From a virus, in the IMG/VR virus record IMGVR_UViG_3300034284_003265, positions 27,194 to 91,193 of that record: 64,000 bases of DNA; one strand, given 5' to 3'. A program made the position numbers and the translations under genes. The notes under the pieces are model-generated. The model was given only the letters and a program-made list of their open reading frames with translations, was not told the DNA's origin and made no database searches. How positions within the stretch are numbered: the stretch's first letter is position 1; each line of letters opens with the position of its first letter. Below, piece after piece: positions 42,761 through 51,942 of this stretch.

Positions 42761-44893
42761 ATGAAAATTGTACAAGTGCATACAGGAATTCATCCGATAC
42801 CACCAAATGGATGGGGAGCAGTTGAAAAAATTATTTGGGAATATAAATGCAATCTCGACAGACTGGGACATAAATGTGATGTCTTATTTTTAAATGACAT
42901 CGATCCAAATAAGTATGATATAGTACACGTTCATCTTGCAAATCTAGCATTAGAATTGCACAGTAGAAATATTCCGTACTATTTTTCTTTTCACGACCAC
43001 CATGCTTATATCTATGGTAAAAATTCACCCGTTTATATAAACAATCGTAATGCAATGAAACATTCAATTAAATCATTTGTTCCGGCTAAATATTTAGTTG
43101 ATTATTTTGATTTGCCAAATGTTGAATATTTAAGCCACGGAGTTAACAATTCTACTTTTAAACATTTAGATTATGTTAGTCATAACCATAAATTGTTATG
43201 CGTAGCTAATAACGGATTTATTCACGATCAATCGGAGGATAGAAAGGGATTTTCTTATGCAATTGAAGCCGCTAAAAGATTAAATCTTCCAATTACAATA
43301 GCAGGGCCAGTTAATAATAAACATTTTTTCGATACTTACAATGTAGATTATGATAAACTGACTATATTATATAATCTTACAGAACAGGAACTTGTTGATG
43401 TATACAGAAATCATACTATATTTTTACATCCATCTATATCTGAGGCCGGGCATCCTAATTTAACACTATTGGAAGCGATGTCATCTGGATTACCTGTAGT
43501 GGGTACATTGGAAGATAATAATGAGTTAGATGGTTTATTTAGAATAACAAGAAATGTAGATGATATAGTAGAAGGAATTAACCATGTAATTAAAAATTAT
43601 ACAGATTACCGAAATAGATCTTTAAAAACCGCAAAACAAAAAAACTGGGGTAATATTGTAGAAAATAATTTATTATCTGGTTACAACATAGAAATGACTA
43701 TGAGAGATCAACTTTTAAAAATTTATAACGAAACTCCAATTAAACATCAACCACCTAGACAAACCACCAATAAAGTAGTTTTGGACTATAACCAAGGGTG
43801 TAAAGTAGAAATAGTTGGTTCCGAGTCAAAAAAATACAACGTGAAAATGATCGACAATAAAAATAATAATGTCGTTTATGAATCTACTTTATCCAATAAT
43901 ATGTGGGCTAAGTCGTCATTTAAATATTTTATTGATTGGAGGGTAGAGGTATTTGATTTGGAAACTAAAGGATCTATGATTTACAATTTAAATCTAAATG
44001 GTAAACGAGTAAAAATCGTAAATGAATCTGGAGCACTCGGAGATGGAATAGCTTGGATTTCGTCCATAGATTCATTTCAAAAGAAACACAAATGCATTGT
44101 AGATTACTACTCCCCGATTAAAGAATTATTTCAATCTGAATATCCAAATATAAACTTTTTTAATTACAATCATGTTTCGGATGAAACTTATTTTGCCACT
44201 TATAAAATTGGATGTTTTGATGCGGATGATCGATCATCATCTCCTACCGATTGGCGCACTCAAAGTTTACAACACATGTCGTCGGAAATACTAGGAGTCG
44301 ATTATGTAGAAACGAAACCTAAATTTGTAAAGCCTACTAATTTAAAGAATAATTTTAATAAAAAATACGTTTGTATTGGATCACTGTCAACTGCTCAGGC
44401 TAAATTCTGGAACAATCCAGATGGATGGGATAAGGTTATTGACTATTTGAATTCACTTGGATATGATGTAGTATCTATAGATAAATCAAAAAACATAGGG
44501 GGTCATAATTATTCGAATACAATACCAATAAAATCTATAGATAAAACCGGCGACTTGCCTATAAGCGAACGTATAAATGATTTATATTTTTGTGAATTTT
44601 TTATTGGATTAGGATCCGGATTGTCTTGGTTAACGTGGATGGTTGGAAAGCCGGTAATTTTGATTTCTGGTTTTTCCGATCCAAAATCTGAATTTTCTAC
44701 ACCGTATAGGGTACATAATAAATCAGTCTGCAACAGTTGTTGGAATGATACTAGTTTTAAGTTTGATTCTGGTAAATGGGACTGGTGCCCTAGAAATAAA
44801 GACTTTGAATGTAGTAAAATGATAACATTTGAAATGGTAAAAGAACAAATCGATAAATGTATATCAGATATTAAAAATGAATACAGTAATTAA
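42761..44893 (+). CDS. GT4 glycosyltransferase fused to TibC-like O-heptosyltransferase domain
   Basis: Residues 1-325 of this 710-residue protein are a GT-B enzyme ('GIHPIPPNGWGAVEKIIWEY' start, 'HPSISEAGHPNLTLLEAMSSG' with an EX7E-like motif). Residues about 340-415 form a beta domain similar to those in the two preceding multidomain proteins. Residues about 418-705 match the autotransporter strand-loop-strand O-heptosyltransferase family (TibC/BAHT): 'ESGALGDGIAWISSIDSF', 'STAQAKFWNNPDGWDKVIDY', 'GLGSGLSWLTWMVGKPVILI' and four cysteines C657, C660, C676 and C684 that correspond to the iron-binding finger. BAHTs transfer heptose onto Ser residues of surface proteins. This fusion would join two sugar-transfer steps in one chain. 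Confidence 0.85.
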   Translation: MKIVQVHTGIHPIPPNGWGAVEKIIWEYKCNLDRLGHKCDVLFLNDIDPNKYDIVHVHLANLALELHSRNIPYYFSFHDHHAYIYGKNSPVYINNRNAMKHSIKSFVPAKYLVDYFDLPNVEYLSHGVNNSTFKHLDYVSHNHKLLCVANNGFIHDQSEDRKGFSYAIEAAKRLNLPITIAGPVNNKHFFDTYNVDYDKLTILYNLTEQELVDVYRNHTIFLHPSISEAGHPNLTLLEAMSSGLPVVGTLEDNNELDGLFRITRNVDDIVEGINHVIKNYTDYRNRSLKTAKQKNWGNIVENNLLSGYNIEMTMRDQLLKIYNETPIKHQPPRQTTNKVVLDYNQGCKVEIVGSESKKYNVKMIDNKNNNVVYESTLSNNMWAKSSFKYFIDWRVEVFDLETKGSMIYNLNLNGKRVKIVNESGALGDGIAWISSIDSFQKKHKCIVDYYSPIKELFQSEYPNINFFNYNHVSDETYFATYKIGCFDADDRSSSPTDWRTQSLQHMSSEILGVDYVETKPKFVKPTNLKNNFNKKYVCIGSLSTAQAKFWNNPDGWDKVIDYLNSLGYDVVSIDKSKNIGGHNYSNTIPIKSIDKTGDLPISERINDLYFCEFFIGLGSGLSWLTWMVGKPVILISGFSDPKSEFSTPYRVHNKSVCNSCWNDTSFKFDSGKWDWCPRNKDFECSKMITFEMVKEQIDKCISDIKNEYSN

Positions 44894-45722
44894 TTTTTGT
44901 ACCCAAGCATTAGGAGACAGTATTGCATTTTCTCCATATGCAGATGAGTATCAACGTATATACGGCGGTCACGTGTATGTAAAAACAAAATGGTATACTG
45001 TTTTAAAATCTAATAATTCAAATGTATATTTTGTAGAGCCAGATATGACCATAAAGTATGATAAATATTTTGAGATTCATTTTCATTTTACAAATGTACC
45101 CATGCAAAAGTTGGCATGTGATCAATTAGGAATTGAATATAAAGAAATAATACCAAATATTAAAGAATTTAATAAATATAAATTTAACAAAAAGAAAAAA
45201 TATGTTTGTATAAGCGTTCATTCAACTGCACAACTTAAATATTGGAATAATTCATCTGGTTGGGATTCAGTAGTAAAATATATAAGAGGATTGGGTTATG
45301 ATGTTTACGTCATAGACAAAGATGAGGTTTTCGGATCTAAAGAAAAATGGAATAATATTCCCAAAAAAGCATTTAATGAAACAGGAAATTATCCAATCGA
45401 ATATAGAATAGACCAAATCAAAAACTGTTCGTTTTTTATCGGTTTAAGTAGCGGTCTTAGTTGGTTAGCGTGGGCATTGAATAAAAAAGTAGTGTTAATA
45501 TCAGGCTGTACGGACACTTATAATGAGTTTAATTCGAATTGTTATAGGGTTATTAATAAGAATGTTTGCAACGGATGCTTAAATGATCCATCCATAAATA
45601 ATAAAGATGGTATATTAGGGGGGTGGATGTACTGCCCGAGACAAAAAGACTTTGAATGTAGTAAAAAGATATCATTTGATATGGTAAAAGAACAAATTGA
45701 CCGAGTTATACAAGAATTATAA
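44877..45722 (+). CDS. TibC-like O-heptosyltransferase (BAHT family), stand-alone
   Basis: This 281-residue protein is a second, separate copy of the heptosyltransferase domain found at the end of the preceding gene, which it overlaps by 17 bases. It contains 'QALGDSIAFSPYADEY', 'STAQLKYWNNSSGWDSVVKY', 'GLSSGLSWLAWALNKKVVLI' and the cysteine set C231, C234, C253 and C261, with spacing 3, 19, 8 against 3, 16, 8 in the neighbour. Known BAHTs modify autotransporter passenger domains and assemble as large complexes around the iron finger. Whether the donor here is ADP-heptose is unknown. The likely acceptors are Ser-rich proteins. Confidence 0.85.
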   Translation: MNTVINFCTQALGDSIAFSPYADEYQRIYGGHVYVKTKWYTVLKSNNSNVYFVEPDMTIKYDKYFEIHFHFTNVPMQKLACDQLGIEYKEIIPNIKEFNKYKFNKKKKYVCISVHSTAQLKYWNNSSGWDSVVKYIRGLGYDVYVIDKDEVFGSKEKWNNIPKKAFNETGNYPIEYRIDQIKNCSFFIGLSSGLSWLAWALNKKVVLISGCTDTYNEFNSNCYRVINKNVCNGCLNDPSINNKDGILGGWMYCPRQKDFECSKKISFDMVKEQIDRVIQEL

Positions 45723-45773
45723 TAAAATAATAAAAGATATAATAAATAGTTTCATCTTCGATTTTTTTGTTTA

Positions 45774-45781
45774 TATTTATA
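45774..45781 (+). promoter_or_regulatory. Candidate late promoter octamer upstream of tail sheath
   Basis: TATTTATA lies 33 bases before the sheath ATG, much farther than usual, and the leader carries a good ribosome-binding site (GAAAGGAT, about 9 bases before ATG). This suggests the octamer acts in transcription. Confidence 0.6.
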
Positions 45782-45814
45782 GATTAAATATAACTTTGAA
45801 AGGATATTAAAATT

Positions 45815-48800
45815 ATGCCAATACAAGAAGGTGGAACATTCGCACCAACACAAAATATAGTAAGTCCAGGGGTTTTTACCCGTGAAAACGATCTTTCGGC
45901 ACTAGCCCAAGGTGTCGCAAATATAGGTGGAGCTATAGTAGCTCCATTTGCTGACGGACCAGCATTCTTCCCAGCAACAATCTCCGAAGTATCTACTTTA
46001 GAAAGTACTTTCGGTTTAGCTGACGGAGTATATTATGGTCCATATACCGCAAAAGAATATCTACAACAACAAGGTATCGTTACAGTTGTTCGCGTAGGTG
46101 GTCTAACTGGTTACTGGCAAAAGAGTCCATTGATCGTTTATGCTCAACCAGGATCATGGGATCGTGGAGCAGACGCAGGTGCTATTACAACAGCATCATT
46201 CATGTATTTAGATGATACTAGTTATACTACCAATATTAATTATCAACAAAGTAGTTCCGTGTTGTATTCATCTGGTAGTAATAACACAGCTGTTGGAAAA
46301 AATAATTTTATTGGATTAAATGGTAAAATTACAGTAACCAAAGCATCTACCAGTGAAATTTCATCGTTTTTGTTGAATAATATTAGTAGTTTGCCATATT
46401 ATTTATCACTATCAAGTTCATTGGCTTCTTCTGGAAGTAAAGGTAAAGTATTAAAAATAACCACTACCGATTATTACAATCAATTTACCGCATCTGTACA
46501 AAGACGTAATTTTACAGTAGGCAAAACAACTAACTATAGTTTGGCAAATTTTGATTTCCAAAAATCACGTTTTTCAGGATCTTTATCTCAGAGTGCAACT
46601 ACAGATTCATTGGTATTTGATACAAATACATTTGGAAATGTTGCTGGTACTCAAAATAACGCTCCATATTCTACAACCTATCCGTATTATAGTTATTTGA
46701 CCGCTTCATATACATTAAGCGGAAATGTTATTACATACGGATTAGTATTTGCTAAACTGCCAAGTAATCAAACAACTAATTTCTCTTCGGTTACTTACAA
46801 TTTAGCTAAATCTACAGGAAGTTATGAGTTCCGTGTAGACAATTCGAGATTGTCATTGAGCGGTGCAATTAATGTAAAATTCGGATCTGTAGCTGCTACA
46901 AGTTTAGTAAACGCGGCATCAACAGATGGCACAGGAACATTAAGTGGTAGCGTATTATACGCCGGTCAACAACTCAATTTGGGTAGTATTGGTCCTATTT
47001 TATTCACTAAGAAAGGCGCACCAGGTAATTCAAGTTATCCATATTACTATCTAAGTTCTAGTGTACAAGCACAAGATGTAAGTGCTGAAACTGTAATTTC
47101 TACAGCATTCGCTGAAAGCACAACCACAGTAGCTCTATTTTCTAGTTCTTACTTCGGAAATACAGCTGGAAATGTAATAGTTGACTATGACTCAGATGTA
47201 TTGAATGTTTCTAGTGGTACTGTGAGACTCATAAGTGGTAGTGTTGAGTCTCTACGTGGTTCAGGAACATGTGTTGCTGGTCTACAACTTAAAGGTGTAA
47301 TCAGTGGTAATTTTGCTAAATACACAGGAACATTTAGTCCAAATGGTACGAATAGCAACGACCCATGTAATCCAAATACATCAGGTCGTCAAAATATGAT
47401 ATTGGCAGTGTTAGCAAATACCCAAAATGCTTCTACACAATTTAGTAACGACTATGAAGTGTATGGATTTAATGGTACAACATTAAGTCAATTAACAAGT
47501 AGCGCATTCCCATATAAGAACTTGATTAATCCAAACGAAAACGTTTATAATTTGGCTTTGAGATATAGTTTCTCAAATCCAAATGGCAGTGTTTCTTCCG
47601 GTACATATGGATATTATGATTTCAGTCTAAATGAAAATGATAATAACTATATTAAAGATGTATTTGGAATCGATCCAACTGTTGGAAATCCAGACAAACA
47701 AATTGCCGGTCAAAAAGTTGAAGCTGCTTACAACTATGTTCTATTTGAAGACAGTATCAAGAAGTTCGTAGCTGAAAAGACCAGTACTTTGGGTTGGAGA
47801 TTGCAAGTTGGTACTAATAGTCTATCTGGAAGTACAATCGTAGGCGAACCTTTAAAGTTTGTCGATCAATATAGTACCAATTTAAATGCTGGAGACAGTC
47901 AATTTGGTATTACAAACGCTTATACTCCATGGGTATATTCACAAAAGATTTCTCCATTCAAAGGTAGTGCAAACGAAGCTGCTGTTCCAACTAAGTTCCA
48001 ATTGTTCAAAGCTCACACTTTGAGTGATGGTACATTGAGCAACAATAAATACAAGATTGAAATTAGCAACGTTAAGTTGGCTGGTACAGTTCCAGGAAGC
48101 GATTGGGGTTCATTTACTCTAGGCGTTCGTGCTTATAGTGATACAGATAAGAAGCCTAAGTATTTGGAAATCTTCCAAAACTTGAATCTAGATCCAGACA
48201 GTGCAAACTTTATTGCACGTAGAATTGGTGATAGATATGCTTATATTACTTATGCTGGTAAGATCATTCAATATGGTACTTATGCTAACTTGAGTAGATA
48301 TATCAGAATCGAAATGTCTGATGTAGCATATCCAGTTGTTTGTATACCATATGGATTTGAATCTTATAGTACTCCGATCAATAGTACTGCAAACATCTAT
48401 GTACCATACGTACAATATAGTAAAGCAAGTATTTATGGTCTAGCTCCTGGTAAGTATCCATCTGGCACTGTGTTCGGTGCAGTTCCAGGAACTGATTCCG
48501 AGATTCAATCTCTATATCCAACTTCTTCTTTTGGAGTTGGTGTAGATAACAACACTAAACAATATTTCAATCCATTGCCATATTATGGTAGCACCGATAG
48601 TAATGGTTTGAATATCGACTTCGATCTTGAAGATAAAGTTTACGGTACATCTACCGCTAAATATTATGCTCAAGGTACATCAGCGAGTACTGGTTCATTA
48701 CTAAACCCAAGCTTGAGCGGTAGTATTCCAAGTATATATGATGCTGTGAATGAATCTACATATGTAAAACTACGTAAGTTCGTACTTGGATTCCAAGGTG

Positions 48801-49768
48801 GATTTGAAGGTCAATGGCCAGCAATTCCAATCAATGTTGGTAGTAACATTACTCCAGGCAACACTCAAGGTCTAGATTGTACAAACATTAATAGTCCAGG
48901 TAGTATTGCTTACAAACAATGTATTGCTGCTCTAGGTAACGCAGATGAATTTGATATTAATTTGATCGTGTTGCCTGGTATCTTCCGTTCTCTACACAGT
49001 TATGTTACTGAATTGGTAATCGATATGTGTGGAACTCGTCAAGATTGTTTCTACATCATGGATAACGTAGTATTCCCAGCAAGTAATCAAACTGTAGGAT
49101 TGATCGATGCTGCTATAAACAGTGTCGCTGACATTGACAGTAACTATGTAGGTACTTATTATCCTTGGGTTAAGATCCTAGATACTAATACCAACAAGAT
49201 TATTAGTGTTCCTCCTTCAGTAGTATTGCCAGCAGTTTACGCTGCTAACGATAACTCCGCTGCTGAATGGTACGCTCCAGCCGGTCTAAACCGTGGTGGT
49301 ATTCCAACCGCAGTACAAGTACTTGATCGTGTAACCCACGCTGAACGTGATACATTGTACGAAGGCCGTGTAAATCCAATCGCAGCATTCCCTGGCCAAG
49401 GTATTTGTGTATGGGGTCAAAAGACTCTACAAATTGCCCCAAGCGCTTTGGATCGTATCAATGTACGTCGTTTGTTGATCAACTTGAAGAAGTTTATCGC
49501 AAGTTCAAGCAACTACTTGGTATTCGAACAAAACGTTGCTTCTACAAGAAATCGTTTCTTGAGTATTGTAACTCCATATTTGGAATCAGTACAACAACGT
49601 AACGGTATCTACGCATTCCAAGTCAAGATGGATGCTGAAAACAATACTCCTGACTTGATTGATCGTAACATCCTCTACGGACAAATCTATATCCAACCAA
49701 CTAGAACCGCTGAGTTTATTATACTCGATTTTAATATACTCCCAACGGGCGCTCAATTTTCTGCCTAA
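45815..49768 (+). CDS. 18: Tail sheath protein, gp18-like, enlarged
   Basis: Both ends of this 1317-residue protein show the sheath family: N-terminal 'SPGVFTRENDLSALAQGVANIGGAIVAPF' and 'YYGPYTAKEYLQQQG', and C-terminal 'PAGLNRGGIPTAVQVLDRVTHAERDTLYEGRVNPI', 'RRLLINLKKFIASSS' and 'QPTRTAEFIILDFNILPTGA'. T4 gp18 has 659 residues, so this is twice as long. The additional residues lie mostly between about 115 and 620 and are Ser/Thr/Asn-rich, as in surface domains. The family's contractile core polymerises around the tube. Codons ending in C are more frequent in the last two thirds than in the middle insert. It has its own promoter-like octamer, ribosome-binding site and terminator, fitting very high expression. 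Confidence 0.93.
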   Translation: MPIQEGGTFAPTQNIVSPGVFTRENDLSALAQGVANIGGAIVAPFADGPAFFPATISEVSTLESTFGLADGVYYGPYTAKEYLQQQGIVTVVRVGGLTGYWQKSPLIVYAQPGSWDRGADAGAITTASFMYLDDTSYTTNINYQQSSSVLYSSGSNNTAVGKNNFIGLNGKITVTKASTSEISSFLLNNISSLPYYLSLSSSLASSGSKGKVLKITTTDYYNQFTASVQRRNFTVGKTTNYSLANFDFQKSRFSGSLSQSATTDSLVFDTNTFGNVAGTQNNAPYSTTYPYYSYLTASYTLSGNVITYGLVFAKLPSNQTTNFSSVTYNLAKSTGSYEFRVDNSRLSLSGAINVKFGSVAATSLVNAASTDGTGTLSGSVLYAGQQLNLGSIGPILFTKKGAPGNSSYPYYYLSSSVQAQDVSAETVISTAFAESTTTVALFSSSYFGNTAGNVIVDYDSDVLNVSSGTVRLISGSVESLRGSGTCVAGLQLKGVISGNFAKYTGTFSPNGTNSNDPCNPNTSGRQNMILAVLANTQNASTQFSNDYEVYGFNGTTLSQLTSSAFPYKNLINPNENVYNLALRYSFSNPNGSVSSGTYGYYDFSLNENDNNYIKDVFGIDPTVGNPDKQIAGQKVEAAYNYVLFEDSIKKFVAEKTSTLGWRLQVGTNSLSGSTIVGEPLKFVDQYSTNLNAGDSQFGITNAYTPWVYSQKISPFKGSANEAAVPTKFQLFKAHTLSDGTLSNNKYKIEISNVKLAGTVPGSDWGSFTLGVRAYSDTDKKPKYLEIFQNLNLDPDSANFIARRIGDRYAYITYAGKIIQYGTYANLSRYIRIEMSDVAYPVVCIPYGFESYSTPINSTANIYVPYVQYSKASIYGLAPGKYPSGTVFGAVPGTDSEIQSLYPTSSFGVGVDNNTKQYFNPLPYYGSTDSNGLNIDFDLEDKVYGTSTAKYYAQGTSASTGSLLNPSLSGSIPSIYDAVNESTYVKLRKFVLGFQGGFEGQWPAIPINVGSNITPGNTQGLDCTNINSPGSIAYKQCIAALGNADEFDINLIVLPGIFRSLHSYVTELVIDMCGTRQDCFYIMDNVVFPASNQTVGLIDAAINSVADIDSNYVGTYYPWVKILDTNTNKIISVPPSVVLPAVYAANDNSAAEWYAPAGLNRGGIPTAVQVLDRVTHAERDTLYEGRVNPIAAFPGQGICVWGQKTLQIAPSALDRINVRRLLINLKKFIASSSNYLVFEQNVASTRNRFLSIVTPYLESVQQRNGIYAFQVKMDAENNTPDLIDRNILYGQIYIQPTRTAEFIILDFNILPTGAQFSA

Positions 49769-49792
49769 TCTAGGATAAAGAAAATTAAACAG

Positions 49793-49822
49793 AACCCCGC
49801 TTAGAAATAAGCGGGGTTTTTT
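49793..49822 (+). terminator. Rho-independent terminator after tail sheath
   Basis: AACCCCGCTTA (49793-49803), GAAA tetraloop, TAAGCGGGGTT (49808-49818), then T run to 49822. Confidence 0.95.
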
Positions 49823-49834
49823 GTTTGATCGGTA

Positions 49835-49842
49835 TATTTATA
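49835..49842 (+). promoter_or_regulatory. Candidate late promoter octamer (TATTTATA)
   Basis: TATTTATA lies 3 bases before ATG 49846, directly after the sheath terminator. Confidence 0.55.
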
Positions 49843-49845
49843 TTT

Positions 49846-50136
49846 ATGATACTATTAACACGAATCGTTGAGGATTTAACTAACCCACAAGTTAAAAACG
49901 CCGTAGATCCATCTCTTTTAAAGTTAATTGACAAGGTAATCGATGACACAAATGTTTTGGTAGTTAATAACTTAAAAATGGTAAAGGATATTTTATCAAA
50001 AGAACCAATTGATAAAGCTAGATTAGACGTTGCACTAAGCAATTATAAACGTTATTTTAATAGAGACAACGGCGGCACACCTGAAGTGATTCGTGGTATG
50101 ACAATGCAAAATAAACTAGACGAGTTATCAAAATGA
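49846..50136 (+). CDS. Small helical protein of unknown function
   Basis: The ATG at 49846 is preferred over an in-frame TTG at 49825 because the late octamer lies just upstream of it. The 96-residue product is mostly helical ('NPQVKNAVDPSLLKLIDKVI' and 'VLVVNNLKMVKDILSKEPID'). It lies where T4 has the tube gene, but its composition does not fit a tube protein. It overlaps the next gene by four bases (ATGA). Function unknown. Confidence 0.6.
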   Translation: MILLTRIVEDLTNPQVKNAVDPSLLKLIDKVIDDTNVLVVNNLKMVKDILSKEPIDKARLDVALSNYKRYFNRDNGGTPEVIRGMTMQNKLDELSK

Positions 50137-50906
50137 TTAGTTTAAACGATTTATTATTAGAAGCCAAACTTCCTCAAAGCGAGCAAGATATGGATCTTTA
50201 TGCTCGTAAATACAAAAAAACAATAGATTATTTACGTACCAAGAACAAAGTACTATTGCTTACAACCAGTAATAGATGGAGTGGTCACAAAGACGATATT
50301 GCTAAAAGTACACAACTTGCATTTAAAATACAAGAATTATTAGGCAAAGAAAAAGTAACTTTGATTGATACAACCAAATTAAATATAGTTCCGTGTGAGG
50401 GCAATGTATCGTCAAAATGGGGAAATCATTGTGGTACAAAAGATTCATCTTTAAAAGATAAAGAAAAAAACCCAACAGGAGAACATCGTTGTTGGGCTAG
50501 TATAAATAATAAAAGCGATGAATTGTGGAAAATAAGTAAAGAATTATTTGAAAGCGATGTTGTTTTATTTTTTGCTAGTGTAAGATGGGGACAAGCTAAT
50601 GGTTTTTATCAGAAATTAATTGAAAGATTGACTTGGATTGAGAACCGACATTCTACTTTGGGTGAAAGCAATATAGTAAAAGATATAGATTCAGGATTCA
50701 TTGCAACTGGACAAAATTGGAATGGCAAAGATGTTACACAAACACAAAAAGAAGTACTTCAGTTTTTTGGATTCAAAACACCAGACCAATTATTTTGGAA
50801 TTGGCAATTTACTGATAATAGTTTAGACGAAACTAAGAGTTCTTACAAAAAAGCAATTACTGTATTTGATAAAACATTTTTAAAACCATATGATAAGACT
50901 AAATAA
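50133..50906 (+). CDS. Flavodoxin-like NAD(P)H-dependent oxidoreductase
   Basis: The central part of this 257-residue protein has a flavodoxin-like fold. 'VLLLTTSNRWSGHKDDIAKS' at about 40-59 resembles the strand and phosphate-binding loop for FMN, and 'DVVLFFASVRWGQANGFYQKLIERLTWIEN' at about 140-170 matches the second flavin-binding loop of FMN reductases. An extra segment near 85-115 has several Cys and His residues. It would reduce a small substrate using FMN. Its physiological target is unknown. It is coupled to its neighbours by short overlaps on both sides. Confidence 0.7.
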   Translation: MISLNDLLLEAKLPQSEQDMDLYARKYKKTIDYLRTKNKVLLLTTSNRWSGHKDDIAKSTQLAFKIQELLGKEKVTLIDTTKLNIVPCEGNVSSKWGNHCGTKDSSLKDKEKNPTGEHRCWASINNKSDELWKISKELFESDVVLFFASVRWGQANGFYQKLIERLTWIENRHSTLGESNIVKDIDSGFIATGQNWNGKDVTQTQKEVLQFFGFKTPDQLFWNWQFTDNSLDETKSSYKKAITVFDKTFLKPYDKTK

Positions 50907-51924
50907 CATTTTAAGTGAGGTAATACAAGAAGGCGGCGCAGGTGGACATATGGCACATCCATTTGATTTTGTAAATACTGGCGCTAAATTGGTAGATGTA
51001 TTTGCGAAAGCAGTAAAGTCTCTGAAGCAAGGCGCCGGTAGTGTAAAGATTGACGGTGTTAATGCAAGTATCCGTATGGTAAACGGTCAATTTGTAATGG
51101 ATCGTGGATCAGCAAAACCACTTGATATCAAAGGAATGAGACCTGAAGATTTGGAGACAAGATTTGGAACCGGTCACGGATTTGTTAATATAGGTACTAA
51201 AGTTATCAATATTTTTGATGCTGCAATTCCATCCACAAGATCCGAATTGAAAACGCTTGGGTTACTAGATAATCCTAATATACTATTCAACATTGAATAT
51301 GTAGAGGGACAAACAAATGTGTTGGGATATGGTGAAATTGGAAACTTTTTAGCTATCCACGGATTAAAAGAAATTAAACCAAAAACATTTGGTAAAGACG
51401 GAAGTGTTAAATCAAGAGAAGCTGTTGAAATACCATATGATAAAACCGCAATGCAGTCTTATATAAACAAATTAAATAAGGTTGCTATGAAAAGTGGTTT
51501 TAAGGTATTGGGTAGCATTGACACTACTTTCAAATCAGAACCAAAACTAGCAAGCGTTTTGACGCAACAAGTTACATTGTATCCCACTGGCGAAGCTGTA
51601 ACTAAGTCTTTGAAAGATTGGTTAAAAGGATTAAAGTTTAAAACTCCTCTTATTACCCGTGAACAATTTTTAAAAGCGGTAGATAGTAAGAATATCAGTC
51701 AAGATTTTCCAGGTCAAGATGTAAATAAAATAGTTAATGATACTATTGTTTATTTAACCACAATTAAATTGGGAGATGAAATATTAAAAAATGCTACCAG
51801 TGAAATTGGAGACTTGGAAAAACACGAAGGTATAGTTGTGAGAGACTCAAGTATTTATGGCAATCCATTTAAAATTACAGGAAGTTTTATTATAAAAGGT
51901 CTCGGCAGTAAGTTTAAGAAATAA
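50890..51924 (+). CDS. RNA/DNA ligase-like nucleotidyltransferase
   Basis: This 344-residue protein has the nucleotidyltransferase motifs: motif I 'VKIDGVNASIR' with the likely adenylated Lys K53, a conserved Arg in 'DRGSAKPLDI', 'FNIEYVEG' near 133-139 (motif III region), 'HEGIVVRD' near 311-318 (motif IV) and 'KITGSFIIKGLG' near 328-339 (motif V). It is not obviously T4 DNA ligase (gp30), RnlA or RnlB. An RNA-repair or DNA nick-sealing role is possible. The 17-base overlap with the flavodoxin-like gene suggests joint expression. Start may alternatively be internal but the motifs are all retained. Confidence 0.7.
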   Translation: MIRLNNILSEVIQEGGAGGHMAHPFDFVNTGAKLVDVFAKAVKSLKQGAGSVKIDGVNASIRMVNGQFVMDRGSAKPLDIKGMRPEDLETRFGTGHGFVNIGTKVINIFDAAIPSTRSELKTLGLLDNPNILFNIEYVEGQTNVLGYGEIGNFLAIHGLKEIKPKTFGKDGSVKSREAVEIPYDKTAMQSYINKLNKVAMKSGFKVLGSIDTTFKSEPKLASVLTQQVTLYPTGEAVTKSLKDWLKGLKFKTPLITREQFLKAVDSKNISQDFPGQDVNKIVNDTIVYLTTIKLGDEILKNATSEIGDLEKHEGIVVRDSSIYGNPFKITGSFIIKGLGSKFKK

Positions 51925-51942
51925 ATTAAATACGTATTTGTT

